DNA of 36,223 nucleotides from CAYFZR01 sp964347835 [NCBI: uncultured archaeon] (GCA_964347835.1 CAYFZR010000087.1:1-36223), one strand, 5' to 3'; numbered from the stretch's first letter, positions 13,672 to 22,095 are shown. The notes: generated by a model from the sequence alone, not told the origin. Program-made: numbers and translations.

Positions 13672-15732
13672 ATGGCATTCGACATAAAATTTGAAAATCA
13701 AGAACTAAAAATCCACGATAAAACAGAGAGAAAGATCATTAGGTTTCACTGTAAAGATTGGAAATTCATGAAATCCAAACATTTCAAGTATTTCAAGTAT
13801 CCTGTGGATATCGTTTTTTCTGGTCTATGTAAGGAGATAAAGTACGATACCTTCCTAACCTTCGTTAGAAATTACGATACGTACGATATAATCACGCAAA
13901 TAGAAAGAAACAAGTTATTTCAACTTCCAAAAAATAAATACATAATTGAAATCGACTCTCATGTAAAGATATATGCGTTCGTAGATTCGGAGATAAGAAT
14001 AGCATGCGATAAGGATGCAAACATTACTTTTGAGTTCGATAAAAAAACAGAGATAATATTCGGCGTGAGATCTTATCATAAAAGACCTGAGTCTACAATC
14101 AGAGTTACAGAAGATATTGGAGATATTGCAAAAGCCATATCCCTTCTTTCCTCCTCTATTAAGGTAAAAAACTGCGAGAGAAGTTATCCTACTCTAAGAG
14201 GACATCCTCCATTGATAGAAATCTCTGATCATTTTGTAGCACCAGATAATTTGAAAAAAATCTCCTCAGACGTCGAGATCTATGTACCGGAGAAATTAGA
14301 ATACCTGTATACAGTTGCGCCCTTAGCATATTACTTGCTCGCCGATATAAGATTCGGCGAGCCAAAGATTGTTTCGAACGGCTTTGAATATCATCTATCT
14401 AAATTTCCTAATTTTGAGGACGAAGTAAATTGGTTATTGCGAAAGATATTCTTCTTAGATTGTCTTGTGAGGAATGCAGGAGTATATAAACTGAATTTAA
14501 AAGAGTTAGAAGCGATAGAGGATTTAGACATTGATATAGATGATTTATTTCAATTAAGCATCGGCGAACAACTACCCACTTATATAGACATCCCGGACGA
14601 AAAAATAAAGGACTCCATGCCGACGTGGCACCTCTCTTCTTACGTTAAGCCTTCTTTGAAGAATCTAGAATCAATACCTTTCTTATTGAATGATCTCTCT
14701 ACGATATATTTACCACGATATAAACCAATATCAGAGAGAGAAATAATGAAGATGTCTCTTAACGACTTTTTTAGAGGAAATGTACTTGAACTTGCAGAGG
14801 TAAAAAATATAGGAAATCCCTTTTTAAAGGATTCTCAGAATCATATCTGGATATCAGATGAAACCATTATTAATTGTGCAAGATCTAATGAAAAAGCATT
14901 TTATAACCAACTGAAATATCTAGATAAGGACAAAGATCACATAGACATAGCCTTGGTGTTGAATGATGAAAAAATGATAGAAGAGGAGGAATTGGTAAGA
15001 GAAATATACAGAAGAAGAACAGACATATCTCTTAAAACAAAGATATTTGAGTACTTGTCTAGAGATGAGTTCTCAGACATCTTCGCAAGAGACTTTGACC
15101 TGATACATTACGTAGGTCATTGTGAGAATGGTTTGTTGTGTTACGATGGACCTTTAAAAACAAAAGAAATAGAAAAGAACAATACTCCTGCCTTCTTCTT
15201 AAATGCATGCAATAGTTATGAAGAGGGAGAAGATTTAATTAAAAAAGGATCTGTATCAGGAATAGTTACATTGTATAAAGTATGCAACGAAGAGGCATTA
15301 AAGGTAGGATATAACTTCTCTAGATTATTAAGCAAAGGCTTCTCCATTGGAAAAGCGATGGAAATTGCGAGGCTTACTTCTTTATATGGAAGAGACTACC
15401 TTGTGATAGGAAATCCCGAATATTGTCTGATGCAGAACATTAGAACTAACATTACACCTTCTTATGAGATAGAAAAGATTAACGAGACCGATATTCTCCT
15501 TAAAGTTAAAGGATTTGGTTCTGGTATGGGTATGGGTGGTTTCTTCTACCTTCACCTTGAGAATAGCGAACAACACCACCTTTTATACAACGAGGCAATT
15601 CTTAAGATGACCATAGATGAGTTGGACCCTACTTTGAGTAATATAAGGAGTTGGGCGCCAATTATTTTCAAAAATAGACTCTATTGGACAGATGAGATTC
15701 CTAAATTAAAAGCGGACCTTGATAAGAGTTAA
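13672..15732 (+). CDS. CHAT-domain (caspase-like) protein
   Basis: 686 residues, no signal or membrane segment. The C-terminal part (about 400-605) has the CHAT layout: DLIHYVGHCENG, with candidate catalytic H483; AFFLNACNSYEEG, with candidate nucleophile C513; then SGIVTLYKVCNEEALKVGY and LTSLYGRDYLVIGNPEY. CHAT domains are clan CD cysteine peptidases, several of them acting in prokaryotic immunity and cell death. The N-terminal ~400 residues are unrecognised, with no TPRs visible; the last ~80 residues are a small beta-rich tail with a Gly/Met loop (GFGSGMGMGGFFY). GAGGATG precedes ATG 13672. No obvious effector or sensor gene is adjacent. Confidence 0.82.
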   Translation: MAFDIKFENQELKIHDKTERKIIRFHCKDWKFMKSKHFKYFKYPVDIVFSGLCKEIKYDTFLTFVRNYDTYDIITQIERNKLFQLPKNKYIIEIDSHVKIYAFVDSEIRIACDKDANITFEFDKKTEIIFGVRSYHKRPESTIRVTEDIGDIAKAISLLSSSIKVKNCERSYPTLRGHPPLIEISDHFVAPDNLKKISSDVEIYVPEKLEYLYTVAPLAYYLLADIRFGEPKIVSNGFEYHLSKFPNFEDEVNWLLRKIFFLDCLVRNAGVYKLNLKELEAIEDLDIDIDDLFQLSIGEQLPTYIDIPDEKIKDSMPTWHLSSYVKPSLKNLESIPFLLNDLSTIYLPRYKPISEREIMKMSLNDFFRGNVLELAEVKNIGNPFLKDSQNHIWISDETIINCARSNEKAFYNQLKYLDKDKDHIDIALVLNDEKMIEEEELVREIYRRRTDISLKTKIFEYLSRDEFSDIFARDFDLIHYVGHCENGLLCYDGPLKTKEIEKNNTPAFFLNACNSYEEGEDLIKKGSVSGIVTLYKVCNEEALKVGYNFSRLLSKGFSIGKAMEIARLTSLYGRDYLVIGNPEYCLMQNIRTNITPSYEIEKINETDILLKVKGFGSGMGMGGFFYLHLENSEQHHLLYNEAILKMTIDELDPTLSNIRSWAPIIFKNRLYWTDEIPKLKADLDKS

Positions 15733-15733
15733 G

Positions 15734-16135
15734 TCATTCATAATAACGCGTATAAACTTGTGTACGCTTTGATTCTATTTTCTTCTCAAGCCAATCTTTT
15801 AGTTTCTCCCTTATCCAAGGTCTCGTGTAAGGCATGATTACCAAAAAACCTGTTGCATCCGTGAGTAGTCCAGGAGTTATGAGTAAAGCCCCTCCCACCA
15901 AAATAAGTAATCCATCTAACAATTGGTTTGTTGGTAAAACTCCGATTCTTAAATCCTCTTTTATTTTCTCGTAGACTTCTAAGCCCTGAGACTTTGCAAA
16001 GGCCGCGCCAGCGATACCAGTTATAATTACTATTGCCACTGTATTCAATGTTCCTATCAACCTACCTATCTCTATGAGCAAAAATAACTCCAAGATAGGT
16101 ACCGAGACGAAGATGATTATTAATCTAATGAGCAT
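15734..16135 (-). CDS. fxsA: FxsA family membrane protein
   Basis: 133 residues, the usual FxsA length. It opens with a hydrophobic helix carrying the family motif PILELFLLIEIG, then TVAIVIITGIAGAAFAKSQG and LLDGLLILVGGALLITPGLLTD, the diagnostic G-A-x-L-x-x-x-P-G-x-x-T-D stretch, and ends in a basic tail. Cytoplasmic membrane protein; the bacterial name comes from suppression of F-plasmid exclusion of phage T7, and the cellular role is unknown. Its stop codon lies one base from that of the CHAT gene, which runs the other way. Confidence 0.9.
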   Translation of the reverse strand: MLIRLIIIFVSVPILELFLLIEIGRLIGTLNTVAIVIITGIAGAAFAKSQGLEVYEKIKEDLRIGVLPTNQLLDGLLILVGGALLITPGLLTDATGFLVIMPYTRPWIREKLKDWLEKKIESKRTQVYTRYYE

Positions 16136-16244
16136 AAAAGGATGTTAATAATTTACCTTTTAACTTTTTGGAAACTTTTAAAAAGTCTTAGCATGGTAAG
16201 TATTCCAACTCATATTTGATTAACATGAATAGAGGTTGGACTCG

Positions 16245-16706
16245 TTGGCGAAAGTTATTGTTGTTTATGAGTCAAAGTATGGTAACACTAAACTTGTAGC
16301 GGAAAAAATCATAGAGGGAATGAGAGAAGTTGAAGGAATAGAAACTTTCCTTAGTGAACTCAAAGAAATTGACCTTGGCACCATAATTAATTACGACGTG
16401 ATTCTGATAGGTTCCCCGAATCATTTTGGTGGACCAACCAAAGGTATTAGAAAGTTTATCGACAAACTTGGCAAATTCCCCTTAGAGAGGAAACTGTTCG
16501 CCGTTTTTGACACATATATCAGGGGAGATTTCGAAAAAGCAGTGAAGAAAATGGAGGCTAGAATAAACGAAAAGGCTCCCGAATTGAAACTGATAGCTCC
16601 CGGTTTATCAATAAAAGTTCAAGGAATGAAAGGTCCCCTCGTGGAAGGAGAGCTTCCTAAATGCAAAGAGTTCGGAAAAAAAATAGCAATTCAAATTAAG
16701 ACTTAA
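16245..16706 (+). CDS. Flavodoxin family protein
   Basis: 153 residues with the FMN phosphate loop YESKYGNTKLVAEKI near the N-terminus, VILIGSPNHFGGPTKGIRKF as the isoalloxazine-side loop, and FAVFDTYIRGDFEKAVKKM. It is an electron carrier or quinone/disulphide-reductase-type flavoprotein; the partner is unknown. The start TTG 16245 is chosen because GAGGT lies 8 bases before it; an upstream TTG at 16236 would run through that site. A TTTTAAAA box near 16175 is a candidate promoter, diverging from fxsA. Confidence 0.85.
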   Translation: MAKVIVVYESKYGNTKLVAEKIIEGMREVEGIETFLSELKEIDLGTIINYDVILIGSPNHFGGPTKGIRKFIDKLGKFPLERKLFAVFDTYIRGDFEKAVKKMEARINEKAPELKLIAPGLSIKVQGMKGPLVEGELPKCKEFGKKIAIQIKT

Positions 16707-16749
16707 ATCGTCAGTTAAGGACTTAATAAACCTTTGAGGAGGTTTGTTT

Positions 16750-17244
16750 GTGGACTTGAAAGTTGTTGATTTAGCACCAATGAAAGTTGCATCTTACCAA
16801 TATATTGGTAATGAATCAGAACACAGAGCTTTCGAAAAATTAATTAATTGGGCAAAGAAAAATAACTTACTAAGTAAAAAAACACGTCTTTTTGGTTTCA
16901 ATAATCCTGAGCCCTCCAAGGATAGGCCAGAATACGGCTACGAAGCATGGATAAAAGTTAATAATGATGTTGAAGGAAATACTGATATTAAAATAAAAAA
17001 CGTTAAGTCCGGACTGTATGCCGTTAAAAAAGTTAATAATCCATTTCCTGAAAGACTTGGAGAAGCTTGGAGTGATATTAGAGCAAATATGTCTTCATGG
17101 ATGGAAGAACATAATTATGAATATGATGGCCGAAGACAATGGTTAGAAGAAGCTATTGTGAAAGTAGACGAAGTTGGTGCGCAATTTGAAAAAGACCCTG
17201 ACTTTAGAATAGACATATATTTGCCTATAAAAAAGAGAGATTAA
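16750..17244 (+). CDS. GyrI-like (AraC effector-binding) domain protein
   Basis: 164 residues forming a stand-alone GyrI-like small-molecule-binding domain: VVDLAPMKVASYQYIGNES at the start, LFGFNNPEPS, YGYEAWIKVNND, VKSGLYAVKKVNN, and a C-terminal RIDIYLPIKK. Such domains bind hydrophobic or cationic ligands and are otherwise found fused to AraC/MerR regulators; no DNA-binding domain is present here. The start GTG 16750 is chosen for the GAGGAGG 7 bases before it. It is the last plus-strand gene and converges on the ribosomal operon. Confidence 0.8.
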   Translation: MDLKVVDLAPMKVASYQYIGNESEHRAFEKLINWAKKNNLLSKKTRLFGFNNPEPSKDRPEYGYEAWIKVNNDVEGNTDIKIKNVKSGLYAVKKVNNPFPERLGEAWSDIRANMSSWMEEHNYEYDGRRQWLEEAIVKVDEVGAQFEKDPDFRIDIYLPIKKRD

Positions 17245-17248
17245 TTGC

Positions 17249-17272
17249 CATCCTTTGCCTACAGTGAGGATG
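17249..17272. terminator. Small inverted repeat between convergent genes
   Basis: CATCCT at 17249-17254 and AGGATG at 17267-17272 form a perfect 6-bp stem with a 12-base loop, just after the stop of the GyrI-like gene. A T-run (TTTTTT near 17315-17321) follows on the plus strand. Possible terminator for the flavodoxin/GyrI-like genes; evidence is structural only. Confidence 0.35.
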
Positions 17273-17345
17273 TGTGACCTCTTTCAGTAACCTATCATTT
17301 CTCCTTGAATTCCCGTTTTTTGGCGAAATATTCTCCACTTCGCTG

Positions 17346-17431
17346 TGGTGCGGGGGGTGGGATTTGAACCCACGGACTCCTATGAGACTAGGCCCTCAAC
17401 CTAGCGCCGTTGACCTCTTGGCTACCCCCGC
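17346..17431 (-). tRNA. tRNA-Leu (GAG anticodon)
   Basis: 86 bases including an encoded 3' CCA. The acceptor stem GCGGGGG pairs with CCCCCGC, the anticodon stem CTAGG/CCTAG encloses the loop TTGAGGG (anticodon GAG), a long variable arm (class II) follows, and the T arm is GTGGG TTCAAAT CCCAC. No intron. Its first base directly follows the last base of the rpoD stop codon, so it must be cut from the same transcript by RNase P. A tRNA-Leu after rpoD is the common euryarchaeal arrangement. Confidence 0.97.
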
Positions 17432-18214
17432 TTATAGTTCATCTATAGATTTTATGAATTCATCCATTTTTTTCTCCATAACAAGGGAAGCGCGCTCGAT
17501 TAATTCATCAATTGTAAGAGAGCCATCGGTTTCAATCTTGAAAATAAAGGTGGAATCATCACCCTCTACTTTAATAGCATCAGCATCACAGGCTTCTATG
17601 CAGTTCTTACACATATTACAGTTGATTAAGTTCTTTATTTTTATTTTCCCGTCAAACTCAAACACGTCCCTGATACATGCTTCGGCGCAGTCTCCACATT
17701 CTTCGCATTTTTCTTCGTCTATGGTAATTATGGGTTTATACTTATATCCGCATGATGTGGTTGGTTGCCATTTTGCGTGTTCTCTTCCGCTTCCTAGTAT
17801 AGCAAATGCCTCTAACTCTACTTCTTGATCTTCGCCCAACTTCGTTAAAGGAATGTTTTCGTCAACCGCATAAACTTCTATGTCATCGCTATCAAGATCT
17901 CCTGAAAATACGGTTGCAGGACCTTTTTTCTTCAGTATTAGCCTGACACTGCATTTAGGACAACCTTCTTCACAATCACAATCTTCTCTGGAAATATATT
18001 CTTTCGGAGTTTTAAGAGGTATTAATCCTAAGCGTAAGGCTAGACCCTCATCATACATCGGAGAATCATTTCTGATTATGTAAACATCCTCTATCGCAAG
18101 TTTATGTACATTTGCTATTGCAGATCTTCTAATGGTGTTTGCAAAGGATGTATTAATTCCTGATACAATAAATACTGCTTTATCATCCTTTTTTTCAAAA
18201 AATTGGATGTCCAT
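17432..18214 (-). CDS. rpoD: RNA polymerase subunit D (Rpo3)
   Basis: 260 residues, archaeal homologue of bacterial alpha and eukaryotic Rpb3/AC40; pairs with subunit L to seed polymerase assembly. The N-terminal dimerisation region includes NTFANTIRR-like SFANTIRRSA; a cysteine-rich DCDCEEGCPKCS lies near residue 80. The inserted ferredoxin-like domain has two complete clusters: C170, C173, C176, C180 and C199, C202, C205, C209, so two [4Fe-4S] clusters are expected. Six bases separate it from rpsK upstream; tRNA-Leu abuts its stop codon. Confidence 0.96.
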   Translation of the reverse strand: MDIQFFEKKDDKAVFIVSGINTSFANTIRRSAIANVHKLAIEDVYIIRNDSPMYDEGLALRLGLIPLKTPKEYISREDCDCEEGCPKCSVRLILKKKGPATVFSGDLDSDDIEVYAVDENIPLTKLGEDQEVELEAFAILGSGREHAKWQPTTSCGYKYKPIITIDEEKCEECGDCAEACIRDVFEFDGKIKIKNLINCNMCKNCIEACDADAIKVEGDDSTFIFKIETDGSLTIDELIERASLVMEKKMDEFIKSIDEL

Positions 18215-18220
18215 AAAAGA

Positions 18221-18613
18221 TCAGACCCTTCTGCCCCTTTTCCCACCAGGTCTTCGTGTTCCATCATGAGGAATGGGTGTGACGTCTTCTATCTTACCTA
18301 TTTTTAGTCCTGATCGCGCTAATGCTCTAATCGCTGCTTGAGCGCCAGGACCAGGAGTTCTCGGGCCGTTTCCGCCCGGAGCTCGTACTTTTATATGTAC
18401 TCCAACGATTCCTTTGCTCTTTGCCTCGTCTGCTGCTCTTTGAGCCGCTTGCATAGCAGCATAGGGAGAAGATTCATCTCTGTCCGCTCTTACAATCATT
18501 CCTCCAGATTTTCTAGTTATAGTTTCCGCGCCAGTGATGTCGGTTATATGTATGATGGTATTATTAAAGGAAGAGAATATATGGGCTAATCCCCACTTAT
18601 GTTCACTACTCAT
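18221..18613 (-). CDS. rpsK: Ribosomal protein S11 (uS11)
   Basis: 130 residues, standard archaeal S11. The N-terminus [20 protein letters not shown] is followed by the rRNA-binding [19 protein letters not shown] and the basic tail RPGGKRGRR. It binds the platform of the small subunit near the E site/mRNA exit. The start ATG overlaps the end of rpsD by 8 bases, indicating coupled translation. Confidence 0.97.
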   Translation of the reverse strand: MSSEHKWGLAHIFSSFNNTIIHITDITGAETITRKSGGMIVRADRDESSPYAAMQAAQRAADEAKSKGIVGVHIKVRAPGGNGPRTPGPGAQAAIRALARSGLKIGKIEDVTPIPHDGTRRPGGKRGRRV

Positions 18614-19121
18614 TTGTTGACACCTCCTGTAGTATGGATGTGAACGGAGAACCCTCTGTATGAGTCAACAGCCCTTCCTCGTCTTTTGAAACCATGTAAC
18701 TTGGTTTTGTTACTTTCTTATCTCCTACGGTGATGTGACCGTGAACAATTAGTTGTCTTGATTGTTTGGGTGTCCTAGCTAATCCTTTCATATGGACGAT
18801 GGTTTGGAGTCTTCTATCCAACAGGTCCTCCAATTTTAAGCCTAGTACATCCTCCAACTTAGAGCCTTCATCGAGTAATCCATATCTAATCAGCTTACTT
18901 AGGAAATCTCTTTCTATTTGTTCTCTTTCTTCGAAATCTAGTGCTAGAAGTGTTCTTGCCTCACTTCCAAAACTCCTTAGCGTGGTCTTTGCACGCCATA
19001 CTTCTCTCTTATTTTTGAGTCCGTATTTTTTTATTAGTTCGTTTTCTTCATCCAATCTTGTTCTTTGCCAAGGATGTGCTGGTGTGACATATTTTTTTCT
19101 GATTTTTCTCGGATCTCCCAT
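18606..19121 (-). CDS. rpsD: Ribosomal protein S4 (uS4)
   Basis: 171 residues with the archaeal N-terminus ([19 protein letters not shown]) and an S4 RNA-binding domain in the second half ([39 protein letters not shown]). Primary 16S-binding assembly protein. The start codon shares its first base with the end of rpsM and the stop overlaps rpsK. Confidence 0.97.
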   Translation of the reverse strand: MGDPRKIRKKYVTPAHPWQRTRLDEENELIKKYGLKNKREVWRAKTTLRSFGSEARTLLALDFEEREQIERDFLSKLIRYGLLDEGSKLEDVLGLKLEDLLDRRLQTIVHMKGLARTPKQSRQLIVHGHITVGDKKVTKPSYMVSKDEEGLLTHTEGSPFTSILQEVSTNE

Positions 19122-19594
19122 TAAACTCCCTTCTTTCTTATTTGTGGGCCTTTCCTCCTCCTTACTCCAACAGAAATACCTTTTCTTCCAGTAGATCTCG
19201 TTCTTTGACCCCTGACTTTGAGACCTAACTCACGCCTCAAGCCTCTGTAAGACTTGATTTTCTTCAATCTGTTTAGATCTTCTCTCAATGCCATGGTTAG
19301 ATCTGGTCCAGTTAAATGGTTGTTCTCTCCTGTTTTTATGTCCTTTTGTCTGTTCATCATCCAGTTAGGTATTAGTTCTACATCTATATCCTTTATAATA
19401 CCTTCAAGTTTCTCCATATCTTCATCTGATAAGTTTCCAATCTTTTCATTGGGATCAAGATTTGTGATAACCGAGATTGCATTTGCCATTCTTATACCAA
19501 TTCCCTTTATGGATGTTAAACCGTATTTTATTCTCTTTTCTCCGCTTATGTCGGTTCCGACTATCCTAACCATATGTTTAAAATCTTCTTTCAT
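19121..19594 (-). CDS. rpsM: Ribosomal protein S13 (uS13)
   Basis: 157 residues, typical archaeal S13: IVGTDISGEKRIKYGLTSIKG helix-hairpin region, MNRQKDIKTGENNHLTGPDL, and a C-terminal basic stretch GLKVRGQRTRSTGRKG that contacts the tRNA sites. Located in the small-subunit head. ATG 19594 has GTGGTG five bases upstream; only 17 bases separate it from the 3' end of tRNA-Ser, so the ribosome site lies in the tRNA trailer. Confidence 0.96.
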   Translation of the reverse strand: MKEDFKHMVRIVGTDISGEKRIKYGLTSIKGIGIRMANAISVITNLDPNEKIGNLSDEDMEKLEGIIKDIDVELIPNWMMNRQKDIKTGENNHLTGPDLTMALREDLNRLKKIKSYRGLRRELGLKVRGQRTRSTGRKGISVGVRRRKGPQIRKKGV

Positions 19595-19611
19595 CTTTTC
19601 ACCACATTATG

Positions 19612-19698
19612 CGCCGGGGCTGGGATTTGAACCCAGGCGGAGCGAAAGCTCCACGGGCTCTCAAGGCCCGCGCCTTAGTCCAACTTGGCTACCCCGGC
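19612..19698 (-). tRNA. tRNA-Ser (UGA anticodon)
   Basis: 87 bases. The acceptor stem GCCGGGG pairs with CCCCGGC and the discriminator is G, as expected for serine. The anticodon stem CGGGC/GCCCG encloses the loop CTTGAGA (anticodon TGA), the long variable arm GGAGC TTTC GCTCC is class II, and the T arm is CTGGG TTCAAAT CCCAG. No intron; CCA not encoded. The first ten bases are also the last codons and stop of the upstream methyltransferase. Confidence 0.97.
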
Positions 19699-20264
19699 AT
19701 CATCTTCATTACCCTATATCCTCCCTTTTTTTTGAGGATTCTTATATCCATAACGTTTTTATACCTCTCAATCACAGCGGTGCTACCTCTTCTTAATACG
19801 AGTTGAATGCTACCGTTTTTGTTTAGATGCTCTACTCCTTCAGTGATTATTCTATTTAACGTATCGTACCCAGCACTTATAGGTGGATTTGTAAGGATGG
19901 TGTCAAACCTTAAATCTTTAACGGGTTCATACAAGTCTCCTTGTAATGCTTTTGCATTTACTTTGTTCAACTTTATATTCTTTTTTGCTAGCCATACTGC
20001 TCGCTTGTTTATATCGGTAAGTAAAACCTTTCCATTTATAAATTTAGCGACTACTATGCCAATTACTCCGTAACCGCATCCTAGATCAAGTACATCATCA
20101 TTTTTATTTGTTTCCACATAGTCCAACAACAACTTGGTGCCATAGTCGATTTGCTTTGAAGAAAAGATGCCGCTAGCAGTATAAAATTCGAAATAATGTC
20201 CTCTGATTTTTGTTTTAATGATACCCATTTTAAAAGGAGATGTGGGCTCTTCTTCAAAGTACAT
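19689..20264 (-). CDS. RsmC-like class I methyltransferase
   Basis: 191 residues. SAM site DVLDLGCGYGVIGIVVAKF, then LTDINKRAVWLAKKN, the catalytic DTILTNPPISAGYDT (N-P-P-I is typical of base N-methyltransferases such as RsmC) and a C-terminal GGYRVMKMMPG. Probably methylates rRNA or tRNA. ATG 20264 is preferred because a TATA box at 20297-20306 predicts an RNA start near 20276; TTG 20276 would be almost leaderless. The last two codons and stop lie inside tRNA-Ser. Confidence 0.8.
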   Translation of the reverse strand: MYFEEEPTSPFKMGIIKTKIRGHYFEFYTASGIFSSKQIDYGTKLLLDYVETNKNDDVLDLGCGYGVIGIVVAKFINGKVLLTDINKRAVWLAKKNIKLNKVNAKALQGDLYEPVKDLRFDTILTNPPISAGYDTLNRIITEGVEHLNKNGSIQLVLRRGSTAVIERYKNVMDIRILKKKGGYRVMKMMPG

Positions 20265-20296
20265 CACTTTTATCAAGATTATAGAAATGTTAAAGC

Positions 20297-20306
20297 GTTA
20301 TAAATT
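20297..20306 (-). promoter_or_regulatory. TATA box for the methyltransferase / tRNA-Ser / S13 segment
   Basis: On the minus strand this reads AATTTATAAC in an A/T-rich spacer after cbf5. Transcription is expected about 25 bases on, near 20276, leaving a leader of about 12 bases. This would be an internal promoter dividing the superoperon into cbf5-upstream and S13-RpoD parts. Confidence 0.45.
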
Positions 20307-20331
20307 TTGGCATAATCGATATGTAAAAATT

Positions 20332-21306
20332 CTATTTCTTCTTCCATATCCTTGGATAAACATCAGGCTCCATAAGCACCCTTTTTATACTAACGGCGAT
20401 TCCTTTATCTGACTCCATTATCTCTTTGGTACTCATTTCACTTGTACCAAAAGCTATTAACTCGCCTTTCAAGGTCATCAAAGCCACTTCTTTTCCCTTT
20501 TCTATGTTTTTATCTAACATCGGAATTCCTGGTACGTTAAGGCTTGCTCCATGGCAAATAGCCGATACAGCACTGTCTTTTACATAAATTTTTGGTAAGT
20601 GGGATACAACATATTCCATGGGCATTATAGTCTTTCTAAGATGTTTTTCGATCCCATCTTCCTTCCAGAATTGATAAGCGTCCTTCAAATCATGCAAAGT
20701 AGTTAAATTTTCCTCTGTGAACGGTCCGCTCCTTGTCCTCCTTAACTCTGCCATGTGTGCACCTACGCCTAATGCTTCTCCTATATCATGACATAGTTTC
20801 CTGATATAGGTGCCTGCTTGGCAGCGCACCCTAAACAAAACATAAGATTCATCTATTTCTCGAATATCTAAGTAGTATATCTCTCTTGTCCTAATCTCTC
20901 TCTTTATTGCAGATTTTATTGGCGGTTTCTGGTAGATGGTGCCTAAAAACTCCTTAAAAATTCTTTTTAAATCCTCTTCGCTGGTTTCCCTGTGCAACTT
21001 TAAGACGCATACGTACTCCTTCACAGATGGTAGAAGGACTTGAACTAACTTTGTAGCCTTTTCTATGGTAATTGGGAGGATTCCACTAACTTTTGGATCT
21101 AACGTACCTCCATGTCCTGCCCTTTCTATTTTTATTATTTCCTTTACCCACGATACTATTTCATGAGAGGTAGGACCCTTTGGTTTATCTATGTTTATGA
21201 CGCCCTTTTCAATATATTCTTCTAAAGAGCGCCTACTTGGTTGGATGCCCCACCTAAAATCGGTTTCGCTCTCAAACTTGATCAAAATGTTTTTTTCAGG
21301 GATCAT
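20332..21306 (-). CDS. cbf5: tRNA/rRNA pseudouridine synthase Cbf5
   Basis: 324 residues, TruB/dyskerin family. VINIDKPKGPTSHEIVSWVK, then GHGGTLDPKVSGILPI with the catalytic Asp, KEYVCVLKLHRETSEED, RVRCQAGTYIRKLCHDIG, and a C-terminal PUA domain (YVKDSAVSAICHGASLNVPG). Works with H/ACA guide RNAs, Nop10, Gar1 and L7Ae on rRNA, and can modify U55 of tRNA. Start ATG overlaps the L14e stop by four bases. Confidence 0.96.
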   Translation of the reverse strand: MIPEKNILIKFESETDFRWGIQPSRRSLEEYIEKGVINIDKPKGPTSHEIVSWVKEIIKIERAGHGGTLDPKVSGILPITIEKATKLVQVLLPSVKEYVCVLKLHRETSEEDLKRIFKEFLGTIYQKPPIKSAIKREIRTREIYYLDIREIDESYVLFRVRCQAGTYIRKLCHDIGEALGVGAHMAELRRTRSGPFTEENLTTLHDLKDAYQFWKEDGIEKHLRKTIMPMEYVVSHLPKIYVKDSAVSAICHGASLNVPGIPMLDKNIEKGKEVALMTLKGELIAFGTSEMSTKEIMESDKGIAVSIKRVLMEPDVYPRIWKKK

Positions 21307-21566
21307 TCTTTAAATCGGTCTATTAAATTAGATTTTTCGAGTATCTTTTTTATTTTTTCGTCCGAATCACCTTTTTCAATTTCTATGATATATTCAGTAG
21401 GTTCTAGATGTTTTACGTTACATTTTCTCCTCCTTATGCCTGAGAGTTCCTTAGGTCCTGTAACTAGGACGAAATTTCCATCTATAATATCAACAATCAC
21501 ACACTGTTTTCTTGCCTCTCTCCCCACGGTTTTAACGCATATTCTTCCTACTTCTATCGCACTCAT
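21303..21566 (-). CDS. rpl14e: Ribosomal protein L14e (eL14)
   Basis: 87 residues, the usual archaeal length. KOW-type N-terminal fold: IEVGRICVKTVGREARKQCV, IVDIIDGNFVLVTGP, RRRKCNVKHLEPTEY. Archaeal/eukaryotic-specific large-subunit protein. ATG follows GGTGAGCGT; four bases after the cmk stop. Confidence 0.95.
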   Translation of the reverse strand: MSAIEVGRICVKTVGREARKQCVIVDIIDGNFVLVTGPKELSGIRRRKCNVKHLEPTEYIIEIEKGDSDEKIKKILEKSNLIDRFKE

Positions 21567-21570
21567 ACGC

Positions 21571-22095
21571 TCACCTATTCAAGTTATCCAAATATATTTC
21601 CATGATCTTAACAAGACTTTCAGGTGATAATTTTTCCGTGTCTAAAACTATGTTGTATATGGAGAGATCATCGATATCTATGTTGTATATCTTCCTGTAT
21701 CTCTTTTTTTCACTTAATTCTCTCCTCTTAATCTTTTCTAAAGCCTGTATTATTTCGAGATTATCTCTCCTCGCCACTCTTTTTGCTCTTACCTCAGCAG
21801 GGGCTTTTAACCATATTTTTATATCCCCATTCACCATCCAACCGGAGAGTCTGCCCTCTAATATGACATTGCCTCCTTCAGCCATCTCTTTCTGAAGATC
21901 ATCTAATTCGATATCAATCATGGAGTCTCTCTCTGCTATCTCACTCAGTTCTTCTATGGTGATTTCTCTTTTTTTGGCGAGTTCTCTGAATAATTCTCCA
22001 ACTGATACGAGTCTCAAATTTTTTCTGTAAGATAAATGTCTGGCAAGGGTTGAAGTTCCACTGCCTGGGTTACCTCCGATAGTAATCGTTACCAT
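21571..22095 (-). CDS. cmk: Cytidylate kinase
   Basis: 174 residues. P-loop ITIGGNPGSGTSTLAR at the N-terminus, VSVGELFRELAKKR (NMP-binding), NVILEGRLSGWM, and the lid KAPAEVRAKRVARRDNLE. Phosphorylates CMP/dCMP. The start is set at ATG 22095, which overlaps the L34e stop by seven bases; a start at 22143 would add 16 residues within L34e and is unlikely. Standard position in the archaeal operon. Confidence 0.93.
   Translation of the reverse strand: MVTITIGGNPGSGTSTLARHLSYRKNLRLVSVGELFRELAKKREITIEELSEIAERDSMIDIELDDLQKEMAEGGNVILEGRLSGWMVNGDIKIWLKAPAEVRAKRVARRDNLEIIQALEKIKRRELSEKKRYRKIYNIDIDDLSIYNIVLDTEKLSPESLVKIMEIYLDNLNR

Noticed and set aside
16236-16244. Upstream TTG start for the flavodoxin
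   Set aside because: It would lie within the ribosome binding site that serves TTG 16245.
17346-17431. Integration (att) site at the tRNA-Leu 3' end
   Set aside because: No second copy of the tRNA 3' end and no integrase in the window; the order break is better described as a rearrangement.
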